A DNA stretch of 64,000 nucleotides from Hydrangea macrophylla (lineage: Eukaryota > Streptophyta > Magnoliopsida > Cornales > Hydrangeaceae), in assembly GCA_033977485.1 (NCBI GenBank), contig CM066987.1, positions 73,506,088 through 73,570,087 of the forward strand, given 5' to 3'. Shown here in pieces: positions 34,001 to 44,706 of this stretch. The notes beneath the pieces are model-generated. The model saw only the letters and a list, made by a program, of their open reading frames with translations, was not told the origin of the DNA and searched no databases. How positions within the stretch are numbered: position 1 is the first letter of the stretch; every line of letters starts with the position of its first letter. The position numbers and the translations under genes were made by a program.

Positions 34001-35726
34001 ACTACCCTACTTATGACAAGGAGTTGTATGCATTGGTTCGAGCTTTAGAGACATGGCAGCACTACTTATGGCCTAAGGAGTTTGTGATTCACACTGATCA
34101 TGAATCCTTGAAGCATTTGAAAGGCCAACACAAGCTGAACAAGAGACATGCAAGATGGGTGGAGTTCATAGAGACTTTTCCATACGTCATTCGGTATAAA
34201 CAGGGTAAGGAAAACATTGTTGCAGATGCACTTTCCCGCAGGTATACCCTACTCTCTACTCTTGATGCTAAATTGCTTGGGTTTGAACATGTTAAAGAAT
34301 TATATGCCAGTGATCCTGATTTCAATGTTGAGTATCAATCTTGTGAGAAAAATGCTAGTGGGAAGTATTTTAGGCATGATGGTTTCTTATTTCGAGAGAA
34401 TAAGTTGTGTGTGCCTAATTGTTCTTTGAGAGATTTGCTAGTGAGGGAATCCCATGGTGGAGGGTTAATGGGGCACTTTGGCATTGTTAAAACATTAGCT
34501 GTGTTGCAGGAACATTTCTATTGGCCACATATGAAAAGGGATGTTGAGAGAATTTGTGATAGGTGTGTCACGTGTAGGCAAGCAAAATCCCGAGTGCAAC
34601 CCCATGGTTTATACACACCACTGCCCGTTCCTAATGCACCTTGGATTGATATCTCGATGGACTTTGTGTTAGGTTTACCTAGGTCAAAACGAGGTAGAGA
34701 TTCAGTTTTTGTGGTTGTGGATCGATTTTCTAAAATGGCACATTTTATTCCATGTCACAAAACTGATGATGCTTCACATGTTGCTGACTTGTTCTTTAGA
34801 GAGATTGTGAGATTGCATGGAATGCCTCGGACCATAGTTTCAGATAGAGATGCTAAGTTCTTAAGGTACTTTGGAAGACCTTGTGGTGTAAGTTAGGAAC
34901 TAAGTTATTGTTCTCTACTACTTGTCATCCACAAACTGATGGTCAAACTGAAGTAGTAAACAGGTCTTTGTCTACTTTGTTGAGGGCCATTATTCAAAAG
35001 AACATCAAAACTTGGGAAGAATGTTTACCTCATGTTGAGTTTGCTTATAATCGTTCTGTTCATTCTGCTACTAAGTTTTCACCATTTGAAATTGTTTATG
35101 GTTTTAATCCTTTAACTCCATTGGATTTAACTCCATTACCTTTATCTGAATGTGTTAACTTGGATGGAAAGAAAAAGGCTGAATTTGTTAAGCAGGTACA
35201 TGAGAAAGCAAAGCTCAACATCGAGAGGAGGACAGAGCAATATGAAAAACAGGCAAATAAAGGGTGCCGACAACTGATTTTTGAACCTAGAGATTGGGTT
35301 TGGTTGCACCTAAGGAAAGAAAGATTCCCAGCGCAAAGGTGTTCTAAGCTACTTCCGCGGGGCGATGGCCCTTTTCAAGTTCTGGAGCGTATCAATGACA
35401 ATGCATACAAGTTGGATTTGCCAGGTGAGTACAATGTTAGTGCTACATTCAATGTCACTGATTTAAGTCCTTTTGATGTAGGTGATGATTTGAGGACAAA
35501 TCCTTTCCAAGAGGGAGGGAATGATGGGAATCAAGGAGCACCAAAGGATCCATTACAAGTCCCAGTTGGACCAATTACAAGGGCAAGGGCTAAACGGTTC
35601 AAAGAAGCAGTTAATGGGCTGATCCACGAAGTTTGGGCTAACTCCAAAGTAGTGAAGGCCAAGATGGGACCACATAATGATAAGGGGTTGACTAATGTTA
35701 TCCAGGCCATAGAAGGAGCTGATTAG
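31002..35726 (+). pseudogene. Gypsy-1 gag-pol polyprotein, broken by one stop and two frameshifts
   Basis: The ATG at 31002 follows the leader. Gag domain about 31340-31860 (PSFQGKNDPEVYLEWERKVE). Zinc knuckle CFKCQGRGHIASQC at about 32025. Aspartic protease with the IIDGGSCTNVAS motif, Asp at 32310. RT from about 33100 with [24 protein letters not shown] and catalytic YFDD at 33468. RNase H from about 33890 ([26 protein letters not shown]). Integrase zinc region about 34450-34590 (HFGIVKT...CDRCVTC), integrase core from about 34640, and the C-terminal tail to TAG at 35724. Breaks: in-frame TAG at 33069-33071 between protease and RT; a frameshift at about 33826 before RNase H; a one-base frameshift at about 34870 in the integrase core. 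Not autonomous as it stands. Confidence 0.93.
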
Positions 35727-35727
35727 G
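35711..35727 (+). promoter_or_regulatory. Possible polypurine tract of Gypsy-1
   Basis: agaaggagctgattagg directly before the 3' LTR is purine-rich but interrupted. It overlaps the end of the coding frame. Such tracts prime plus-strand synthesis; this is a weak match, called mostly on position. Confidence 0.4.
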
Positions 35728-36126
35728 TGTAATGGACGTTTTTGGCATTTGGAAGATGATTTGAAGATGCTACTTGCCAACTGCCAACTACCTGTCATTA
35801 TTTTTAGCTTCCAACTACTTGCTTTACTATAACTGCTTGTTATTATTGTAGTTGTCTTTGTAATTCAGTTATAAAAGGGGATGTATCCATCATAAACAAA
35901 GCAGTTCTGAATGAAATCATTTTGAGTGAGAGTAAACCTCTTTGGTTCTTTTAGAACTCTTTGAACTTATCAGATTTCCATCTCTGACGTTCTAACTCCG
36001 ACTTATCAAGCAGTCTTCCACAACTGTTTGTGGCGTCATCACATACCTTCCATTCCTATCTTAGAGAAACGATCTGGGAATAAATTTCATGTGGGTTCCT
36101 TCACTTTGTGAGCAGAGTTCGTATCA
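35728..36126 (+). repeat. Gypsy-1 3' LTR
   Basis: Runs from tgtaatgg to cgtatca, 399 bp. It begins one base after the Pol stop codon. Gypsy-2 RT coding sequence starts immediately after it at 36127. Confidence 0.93.
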
Positions 36127-38189
36127 GAGGTAAGAAGCTTTCATGGTTTAGCTAGCTTTTATAGGCGTTTTGTTAAGGATTTTAGTACACTTGCTGCACC
36201 ACTCACTGAAATCATTAAGAAGAATGTTGGGTTTCATTGGGGAATTGAACAAGAGAATGCTTTTGCTACTATTAAAGAAAGGCTATGTTCTGCACCTGTG
36301 TTAGCATTACCTGACTTTAACAAAACTTTTGAGATTGAATGTGATGCTTCAGGTATAGGGATTGGAGCCGTTTTAATGCAGGATAGGAGGCCCATAGCCT
36401 TCTTCAGTGAAAAACTAAGTGGGGCTGCCCTAAATTACCCTACTTATGACAAGGAACTTTATGCTCTTGTTCGCTCTCTAGAGACATGGCAGCACACTAC
36501 CTTTGGCCTAAGGAGTTTGTGATCCACACCGATCATGAATCATTGAAGCATCTTAAGGGACAAGGTAAATTAAATAAGAGGCATGCTAGATGGATGGAAT
36601 ACATTGAGACTTTTCCTTATGTCATCCGTTACAAGCAAGGTAAGGAAAACATTGTTGCTGATGCTTTATCTCGAAGGCATGTACTTCTTACTTCTATGAG
36701 TGCTAAAATGCTTGGGTTTGAATATGTGAAAGATATGTATGCCAATGATGCTGATTTTTCTGATGTGTATTTGGCATGTGATAAAGCGGCATTTGGTAAG
36801 TTTTTTAAGCATGATGGTTATTTGTTTAAAGAAAGTAAATTGTGTGTGCCTCATTGTTCAATGCGAGAATTGTTGGTGCGAGAGGCACATGGTGGGGGCT
36901 TAATGGGACACTTTGGTGTTAGGAAAACCTTAGAAATTTTACATGAACATTTCTTTTGGCATAGGATGCGTCGTGATGTCATTAGAATCTGTGGTCGGTG
37001 CATTACATGTAGAAGGGCCAAATCTAAGGTTTTACCACATGGGTTGTATACACCCTTACCCGTCCCTAGTGAGCCGTGGGTAGACATATCTATGGACTTT
37101 GTTTTGGTGCTGCCTAGGACAAAAAGAGGTGTAGATTCTAGTTTTGTGGTGGTGGATAGATTTAGTAAGATGGCACATTTCATTCCATGCCATAAAATAG
37201 ATGATGCCACAAACATAGCTGATTTGTTTTTCAAGGAGATAGTACGACTCCATGGTATGCCTAAGAGTATTGTTTCGGATAGGGATGTCAAATTCCTTAG
37301 TTACTTTTGGAAGGTTTTGTGGGGAAAATTGGGTACCAAACTTTAATTTTCCACTACTTGTCACCCACAAACTGACGGACAAACTGAAGTAGTCAATAGG
37401 ACTCTAACTCAACTCCTACGCACTGTCATTCAAAAGAATTTGAAAACTTGGGAGGACTGTTTACCATTTATCGAATTTGCATATAATAGGAGCATGCATA
37501 CTACTACTTCTCATTCTCCCTTTGAAATTGTTTATGGTTTTAATCCACTTACTCCTTTAGATTTAATGCCTTTACCTGTTGATGTCAGGAGTAGTTTGGA
37601 TGGACACCAAAAGGCTGAATTGGTGAAGTCAATTCATGAGAGAGTACGACTTCAAATTGCCCAAAAAAATGAAAAGTTTGCTTCCCAAGCCAATAAAGGG
37701 AGACGGCGTGTCACCTTTGAACCCGGAGACTGGGTGTGGGTTCATATGCGCAAAGAAAGGTTCCCAGCTCATAGACGGACTAAATTGCATCCTCGAGGGG
37801 ATGGGCCTTTCCAAATCCTTGAGAAAATTAATGATAATGCCTATAAAGTGGATCTTCCAGGTGAGTATAATGTTTCTGCTAGTTTCAATGTTTCTGATCT
37901 TTCTCCTTTTGATGCAGGTGACGATTCGAGGTCGAATCCTTTTGAGGAGAGGGGGAATGATGGGAACCATAGTGGACCAAAGCTTAAAGATGATCATTTG
38001 CAAGTTCCAGATGGGCCAATCACAAGATCAAGAGCTAAGAAGATCAACGACGCAATGCAAGGACTGGTGCAATCCACTTGGGCAAAGCTCATAAACTTAT
38101 TATGCAAGGCCCCAACATTTAACATGGGCTTGAAGGAAGAAGAATCAGTTCTAGTTCATGTGATACAAGTTACAGAAGGGGTGGAATAG
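36127..38189 (+). pseudogene. Gypsy-2: Pol fragment from RT end to C-terminus, broken
   Basis: The fragment begins exactly after the Gypsy-1 3' LTR with [18 protein letters not shown], the end of the RT. RNase H follows ([26 protein letters not shown]), then the integrase zinc region (HFGVRKT...CGRCITC at about 36910-37010), the core ([23 protein letters not shown]) and the tail with [19 protein letters not shown] and GPITRSRAKK, ending at TAG 38187-38189. Breaks: a two-base insertion near 36495 shifts the frame in RNase H, and TAA at 37344-37346 stops the integrase. The 5' half, gag and LTRs are not seen. It is diverged from Gypsy-1 throughout and so is a separate copy. Confidence 0.92.
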
Positions 38190-38312
38190 CTTATTGGGTT
38201 TTTATAGACTTTAATTTTTATGTTTCTATGGTTTTGGCATGTGGGCCTATTTTAATTTTTTTAAGTAGACATTTATTTAGCTTTAAACATGCAGTTTAAG
38301 TGACAAATTATG
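38190..38312. other. Non-coding spacer after Gypsy-2
   Basis: T-rich bases between the Gypsy-2 stop and the broken end of LINE-D. It could be the start of the Gypsy-2 3' LTR, but it does not resemble the Gypsy-1 LTR. No gene is seen. Confidence 0.6.
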
Positions 38313-41300
38313 GGAACAGCGTGTTCAAAATTCTTCCCTTTCCAGTGATGTGCCATCCAAAGGACTGTAGAATTCCAGTCAGTGTTGTTCCAAGACAGCC
38401 CACATCGTTGCATAAGTTCCTGCCAGATAAAAGAAGCAAATGGACAAGCAAAAAATAGGTGGTTATGAGATTCCATTTGACAATGGCAAAATACACAAGC
38501 AAGAGGTCCACGAGTGAAAGTAAAGATTCTATCATGCGTTGCAAGTCTTTCCTGGACAGCAATCCATAATATAACATTTTGTCTAGGCGTGCACCCTGAG
38601 AACCAAACCATTTTATGCCATGGAACCACAGGGGATTCCTCTCTTAAGAATTTCCAAATATGTGCAAATTTATATTTCCCATTAGGAGATGTGGTCCATG
38701 GAACTTTATCAGTCATACCATTTGGCTTATACATCTGAGATAAGAAAATCCGAACTTCATTTAAGCCTATAGAATTGGAAGTAGGCCAATTCCAATCATT
38801 ATTCCTTATTATTACTTCCACTTTTGCCTTAGCATCAATGGCAGCATCATAAGCAATTCTGGGAGAGTACTTTTCAAAAAGTGGGCCACACGGAAGCCAG
38901 TTGTCGAACCAGAGGGAAGTTTGTTGACCGTTACCTATTTTATGGATAAGTAAAGGTCTCACAACTTCCCTAAGTTTTAACAATTTTCTCCAATACCAAG
39001 AGCATTGGCCTGGAGCTTTAACTTCCCAAAAACTTTTGGTTTTAATCATATACAAATGCACCCAGTTTTTCCAAAGGGATTTATTGTCAGGGTCCAAGAG
39101 GCTCCCAATATGTTTTAGATTAAGAATGGTATTTGTGAGAAAAATATCCTTAAATCCCAAACCTCCCTCTTTTTTCGGCTTACAGACTTTGGTCCATGCA
39201 ATTTTAGCACCATGTCCCATCTCTGTAGTACCAGCCCATAGGAACCTCCTAATTGCTTGATCCACCTGTTTAAGTACACTCTTGGGAAGAATGAACATTC
39301 CCGACCAATACTGTTGTATCCCTGAAAGCACGGACTGGATAAGTTGAGCCCTGCCTGCATAAGACAAAAACTTAGATTTCCATGAGTTGATTCTAGAGCA
39401 GATTTTATTAACAAGATCTTCACAGTGAGCTTTTCTCAACTTAGTGGTAATGAGAGGAACCCCAAGATACCTCATTGGAAAGGTCCCTTTAGAGAATTGG
39501 AGTTCCCTCTGAATATCAGCAGCCAACTGGTCTTGGATACCAGAAACAAAAATGCAGCTTTTATCATTATTGGCTTGAAGTCCAGACAGGTCATAGAACT
39601 GGTTTAAGGTATTTCTGATGATCTTAGCAGATTCAACATCACCATGAAGTAATATAATAAGATCATCAGCAAAACAAAGGTGAGAAATTTTTAATTTATC
39701 GCATCTCCAGTGAAATGTAAAAGGACCGTTTTGAATATTTTGGTGAAGTAATTGACTCAAAGCCTCCATGACTAGGACAAATAAAAATGGGGATATGGGA
39801 TCTCCCTGTCTAAGGCCCTTGGCTCCATCAAAATAACCCACAAATTCACCATTAAAGTTAATAGAGTACCTAGGTGTAGTAACACAAGCCCTAATCCATT
39901 GTTTTAATTTTGGAGGCAATCCAAAACTATCCAATAAATCAAGTAGGAAGGTCCAATTAACACTATCATATGCTTTCATAAGGTCAACCTTAGCAGCAAC
40001 TCTAGGTTTCCCTCCCAGTTTGTGGTAGTCTCTAAGCAAATCTTGGGCCAATAATACATTATCACTAATTTTCCTACCCTTAACGAAAGCAGACTGTGCT
40101 TGGTCAGTAATAATAGGAAGTATAATCTGAAGTCTATTAGCAATAATTTTAGAAATGCACTTATACACAGTATTACAGCAGGAGATAGGCCTAAAATCCC
40201 CCATTTTAGAGGGATTTTGAACTTTTGGGATCAGGGCTATAATAGTAGTGTTAGATTCTTTCAGCAATTCCCCGGTTTGAAAAAATTCTTGTATGGCTTC
40301 AGTAACCGAGGGCCCCACAGTAGACCATGACTTTTGAAAGAAATAAGCATTATACCCATCTGGTCCAGGAGCTTTGTTCTCATGCATACTAAAGAAAGTC
40401 TCCCTAATATCATCTATACTAGGAATTCTATCCAATTCCTCCATAAGATCCACAGGGATTCTTTTAGTTATGACTCTTCTCAAGTACTCACTTCCAGGAT
40501 AATGATTTTGGGAATTGGTACCAAGGAGAGCAGTGAAATGCCTGATAGCTTCAGTTTTTGCATCCTCAATATTATTAGTAAATGTTCCATCCGGTTTTTC
40601 AAGTTTAAAGATTCTTTTCCTATTTCTTCTGTTTTGAATGTGTTGAAAGAAATAACGAGAATTCTTGTCCCCAACCTCCAACCATTGTACCCTAGATTTT
40701 TGCTTTAAGGTCTCTTCTTCAATCCAAATAGCTTTTAAAAATTCTTGCATGCATTGTTTTTGTTTGGATAAAAGGGAGGGGTTTTGAGGATCACTAAGAA
40801 GGTCGGATTGCACAATCCTAATAGCCTCTCTAGCTTTATCAGCAAACATCTTTTCCTTACCCACAAAACTTTTAGAAAGATTTTTCAAGTCTTGTTTTAG
40901 AAACCTTAGTTTGTGACAAACTTGATATTGGGCAGTACCGCGAATAGGATTAGCCCAAACATTATCCACTGTAGCATGGTACGTGTCAATTTGAGTCCAA
41001 TAGTTAAAAAATTTAAATGGCTTTCCTTTTCTCCGACCAGTCTTATCAAGATAAAGAATCAGAGATGAATGGTCTGAAATATCTGGTTTTTGAAATTGGG
41101 CATAGGACTCACTAAAATTTGTCAGCCAAGACTGGTTCACGAGAGCTCTATCCAACTTTCGTTGGGTGTAGTCTGGTCTACCATACCTACGGTTACTCCA
41201 TGTGAAAAATTCTCCCAGATATCTTAAATCAGTTAGACATAAGGAATTAACAATATTATTAAAATCAGCAGTATCAGAGTTAAGGACAAAATCTGTATCA

Positions 41301-41749
41301 GAAACTTCATTGGAAGATAACACGACATTAAAATCTCCAAGAAGAATTTGGTTAATGTTAGGATTGAAAATTGAAGATAAGTCCTTCCAAAGAGCATGTC
41401 TATCTTGGCCCGTATGGAGCCCATAGACAAAAGAAGCTTCAAACTGGACAGAGTTATCATCATTTTCAATTTTAGTATGAATAAGCTGGGGGGAAATTTT
41501 AATGACATTGAGATTAATCTTATCAGAGTTCCATCCAAGCCAAATTCTCCCCACTGATTCATTAGTACTATTGGTAACAACATTCCAATTTTTGAAAATT
41601 TTTCTCTGGATTTTATCCTCATTAACTTGCCTGACTTTAGTTTCAACTAAACCCAGAACATCAATGTTATTTTCATAAATAAACTTTGCAACCTCTGTCT
41701 GTTTAGAGGGCTGGTTGAGGCCCCGTATGTTCCAGCTGCTTACAATCAT
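38313..41749 (-). CDS. LINE-D ORF2: endonuclease-RT, frame open, C-terminus cut off
   Basis: ATG at 41749-41747 overlaps the ORF1 stop (TAATG). About 1145 codons are open. Endonuclease: SSWNIRGLNQP, ETKV, GDFNVV and SDHSSL near residue 225. RT: APGPDGYNAYFF, FRPISCCNT, KVDLMKAYDSV, GLRQGDPISPFLF and catalytic FADDL at about 39670. zf-RVT-like motif CVFC...SHNHLFFAC at about 38500. The protein then departs from its relatives after HAVP at 38313, and a dozen unrelated codons follow to a stop at 38273. Against LINE-E (1209 residues) it lacks roughly the last 60. All catalytic motifs are present, but with no 3' UTR the copy cannot retrotranspose by itself. Confidence 0.9.
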
Positions 41750-41751
41750 TA
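41747..41751 (-). promoter_or_regulatory. TAATG stop-start overlap between LINE-D ORF1 and ORF2
   Basis: ORF1 ends NKPHNRF-TAA, and the last A is the first base of the ORF2 ATG. Same arrangement as LINE-A. Confidence 0.7.
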
Positions 41752-42793
41752 AAAACGATTGTGGGGTTTATTCCTTTTACCTGAAGAACTAGACTTCTTA
41801 TTCTTCCTAATTTGTGCCTTACCAGGGCCTTTATGCAGAGCAGCAGGAGGGGTCAGAAGGGGATCCCCATGTGTTTGCTGGGCATTAGCATCTTCTTGAG
41901 ATTCCAAAGAAACATCTTTATTTGAAAAGAATGATCCCGTCTCTTCTTCTTGGTATTTATTAGTAGCAGGAGTGACTACTTCATCAGGTTTCTTAGTACA
42001 AATAGTCCCCTTACCTTTAACATGATCCCTATCTTCTGAGGTTCCACAGGCATACTTACTCTTAGAGCTTTGTTGCACATCAGTAGGAGGATTCAAATGA
42101 GGGTCAATATACAATTGTTGTTCAGCATCATCTATATGAGCATTCTGGATTACTCCATCAGAGCTAATATAAATTGTATTTTCCTCAAAAGGACCTGATC
42201 CTACTTGATCGGCAATAAGGTTGAGATCTATGGAGAGGTCTCCCCCCTCTAAGTGTTGTAGGTGTTCATCTTTTTCTTGAGAATTTGGAGTTGTGTCTTC
42301 TTTAATAACTTGCTCTGGACTTACAATAGGATTAGCACCAAGAAGATCTTCTGGACTAGATTCTTCAACTGGGTCTTCGATAGCAGCGAATTGATTGGTA
42401 GACTCAATCGGGTTTTTCATGGGTTGCTGATAAAAAACAGTTTCTTTATGGGGTAAATTCCCATGGGCAGAATGCAAAATTGGTTCTTTCGAAGCAAGGT
42501 TGGGAAGACCTCTATTGACATCTTCAACAGAATATTTACCTTTGGATTTCGTTTTCCAGGCCCTATCATTGTCCCCTTGATTACTAGCAACTTCAGTCTT
42601 GGGATGGGATTGAAATTTAGGTAACTTAGAGCAATCATGTCCAAATCTAGAACATTTGGCACAACGAATAGGAGTCCATTGATATTCCACGGGGAGTGCA
42701 ATCTGTTCCAATTCACCACTAAAAGGATCTTCGACTTCAAGAATCAGCTCACGGAGAAGCTCATGTTTCGCATTTAGTTCAATACAAATACGG
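41749..42793 (-). pseudogene. LINE-D ORF1, C-terminal part
   Basis: The LINE frame begins at RICIELNAKHELL at about 42793 and ends at TAA 41751-41749. Bases further right in this frame are the antisense of the inverted 5' part and not real protein. It holds the end of the DUF4283-like domain, VEYQWTPIRC and the zinc knuckle CAKCSRFGHDC at about 42660, then a polar acidic tail ending in a basic stretch (KNKKSSSSGKRNK). No stops are seen in the part that remains. The missing N-terminal part is on the plus strand next door. Confidence 0.88.
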
Positions 42794-44706
42794 AGAAATC
42801 TGATTCTAATGGAGAAACATAAATCTGTGAGTCCTGTTAATGTATCACCAACCTCCAATGGCTTTATCATCTCAAATCCGTCCAAGAGTGTAGTGTATGG
42901 ATTAAATGATCTTGGTATCCAGGATATTTCTAGTGGTTCTGATTCAGCTCCAGATGGCTTTTCATTCAGATCTCTTCAAGACTCTAATGAAATCCACAAG
43001 AGAAAATTGAAATCTGCTTATACTACATCTCAAGCCATTCAAGCTACTACTTCATCCAATGATGTTGAGGGTCAGTTACTACAGAATATAGAGACACTTT
43101 CTACTGTGGTTCCTAGTGCTAATCCAGTTTCAATTTCCTTTGAAGCTACTGAGAGTGCTATGAAGGGTATTGGAACTAATGTTGTGGCATTTGGTGCCAA
43201 TGGTGCCAATGGTAAGGGACTTGTTAGTCTTGATCAGAGGACAGATAAGGAAGATGAAGAGTTGCCAATGGAGCATCCATTCAAGGTGGGTTATGAAGCC
43301 TCCCTTAGAATTAACTCAAAGCTGGTGGATGAGAATACTAAACTTAGATATCTCCTTGCTGAGATGAATGAAATGCAGGAGAGGCCCCTTGTTTCCCCTC
43401 CTTTACAAGCTCCACTCTCTGGGGGATTACCCCTAACTGGTCCTCCCTCTTTTAAGGCTATTGATATTGATAGGGGGGCAAGGGGAGAAGACAAAAATTG
43501 GAAGGACCATCAATTACAATCTTTTGATATATGCCCTGGTGCCCCTATCCCTATTGCTGTTCATCCGGGGAATGTTAAGGTGTCTACTGATTTATTTTCT
43601 TCACCTAGTTCCCATGAAGGTCAGTTTGATGTGGTGAGTTCATCTAAAATTCATGAGCAATTCCCCCAACAGTGTGGATTTGATCTTCAAAACTCAATGA
43701 CCCCGGATCCCCAACAGTTTGGTGCGCGTGGGCTTCCTAACGGTCATATTTTGACCCCTCCTGCACACGGTTTTGTGCCTGACAAGCACATGGGCTCTCC
43801 ACCTTTTTCCTTAAATCCCGGCGAGCTGTCCACTCATCCTCTCGCGACCTGTGAACCTTCTACTAGCACTGTTGAGGCGCGTGCTAGCCTCTCAACAATC
43901 AGCTCTGGTGGAATACCTACTCCCTTGGACTCCTTCAATGCGCACATGAGCCCTGCTGCTTTTGCCGCAAATCCCGGGCATGTGTTGGCTGAAAGACCCA
44001 CCTCAGCCTTTGATATTCAACAAGTGGACCCTAGTGGACCCTCCCATAATTTTAAATCCAGCGAAGCGGCTGGAGAACACTCTGCTACAGCTGTTGGGCC
44101 CACATCTGGCTCGGCTAAATCCTCCAATCCGGCGCTTATTGAAGCAGGCTTGGGATCCCTTCAGCAAAAAACATGGGCTTCTCTAGTAGCTCCTAAAGTT
44201 TCTAATGACTTCAACTTGACATACATTAAGCCTCGTGAAGGTAATGAAAGGAATATTATTAGCATGCCAAAGGAGGTTCGCATAGATGGCAGCTTCGCTT
44301 GGAAAAACACACTAGTTGGCTATTTTATTGGCAAGAAGGTGCCATACTCTTTTGTTAAGAATTCTACTACTAGGCTTTGGGGCAAACTTGGGCTAAATGA
44401 CATGGTTGCAACTGACAATGGTTTCTTTTTCTTTAAATTTGATTCTGAGGAAGAGAGCCTAGCCATTCTTGAAGGAGGACCTTGGCATCTTGCAGGTCAA
44501 CCAATTATCCTCCAGAATTGGCATGCAGGTCTCACCCTTTCCAGGGAAGCAATCACAACCATCCCAGTTTGGGTACATATATACAATATCCCTCTTGAAT
44601 ATTGGAATCCTACAGGTCTTAGCCATATTGCTAGTGCTATTGGGAAACCTCTTCACGTTGCTAGAGTTACAGCTACATGCAGAAGAATCTCTTTTGCCCG
44701 TATTTG
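42794..44706 (+). pseudogene. LINE-D ORF1, N-terminal part, inverted
   Basis: This is the ORF1 middle and DUF4283-like domain on the plus strand. RNLILMEKHKS at 42794 aligns with VENLMIDKGKS of LINE-E, so the ATG at 42809 is internal. Then IISNPSKSVVYGL, LQDSNEIHKRK, a long low-complexity stretch, and the DUF4283-like domain from about 44150: SFAWKNTLVGYFIGKKVPYS, GGPWHLAGQPIILQNW, IPVWVHIYNIPLEYW. It ends at SFARIC (44706), exactly where the minus-strand part resumes. The frame then runs into satellite and stops at 44872, which is meaningless. The 5' end of ORF1 was not copied. Confidence 0.88.

Larger units (their letters stand above)
28713..36126 (+). mobile_element. Gypsy-1: full-length Ty3/gypsy LTR retrotransposon
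   Basis: 5' LTR 29854-30252 (its first bases are also at 28713), primer-binding site 30255-30267, leader to 31001, gag-pol 31002-35726, 3' LTR 35728-36126. Both LTRs are 399 bp and begin TG and end CA. By eye they differ at 8 positions, about 2%. Integrase comes after RNase H, which defines Ty3/gypsy. The lack of space between stop codon and 3' LTR, the tRNA-iMet site and the [11 protein letters not shown] tail suggest a chromovirus, possibly CRM-like, but the clade call is uncertain. No 5-bp target duplication is found: the left neighbour is another gypsy tail and the right neighbour is Gypsy-2 coding sequence. Confidence 0.9.
38313..44706 (-). mobile_element. LINE-D: LINE with an inverted 5' part (twin-priming structure)
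   Basis: The 3' portion (38313-42793) lies on the minus strand and holds ORF2 and the end of ORF1. The 5' portion (about 42794-44706) lies on the plus strand and holds the earlier part of ORF1. The outer end of the inverted part stops at cgtatttgta (ARIC), and the 3' portion starts at the same place in the element (ccgtatttgtatt, RICIEL). At the right edge the LINE and satellite share tgta. The left end is cut inside the ORF2 C-terminus after HAVP, so the 3' UTR and poly(A) are gone and no target-site duplication can be tested. Confidence 0.9.

Noticed and set aside
29854..36126. Endogenous plant pararetrovirus
   Set aside because: LTRs, a tRNA primer-binding site and an integrase after RNase H are all present, which fits a Ty3/gypsy retrotransposon.
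41749..42885. MDGFEMIKPLEVG start of LINE-D ORF1 on the minus strand
   Set aside because: Bases right of 42793 are the antisense of the inverted 5' part, so those residues and that start codon are artefacts of the inversion.
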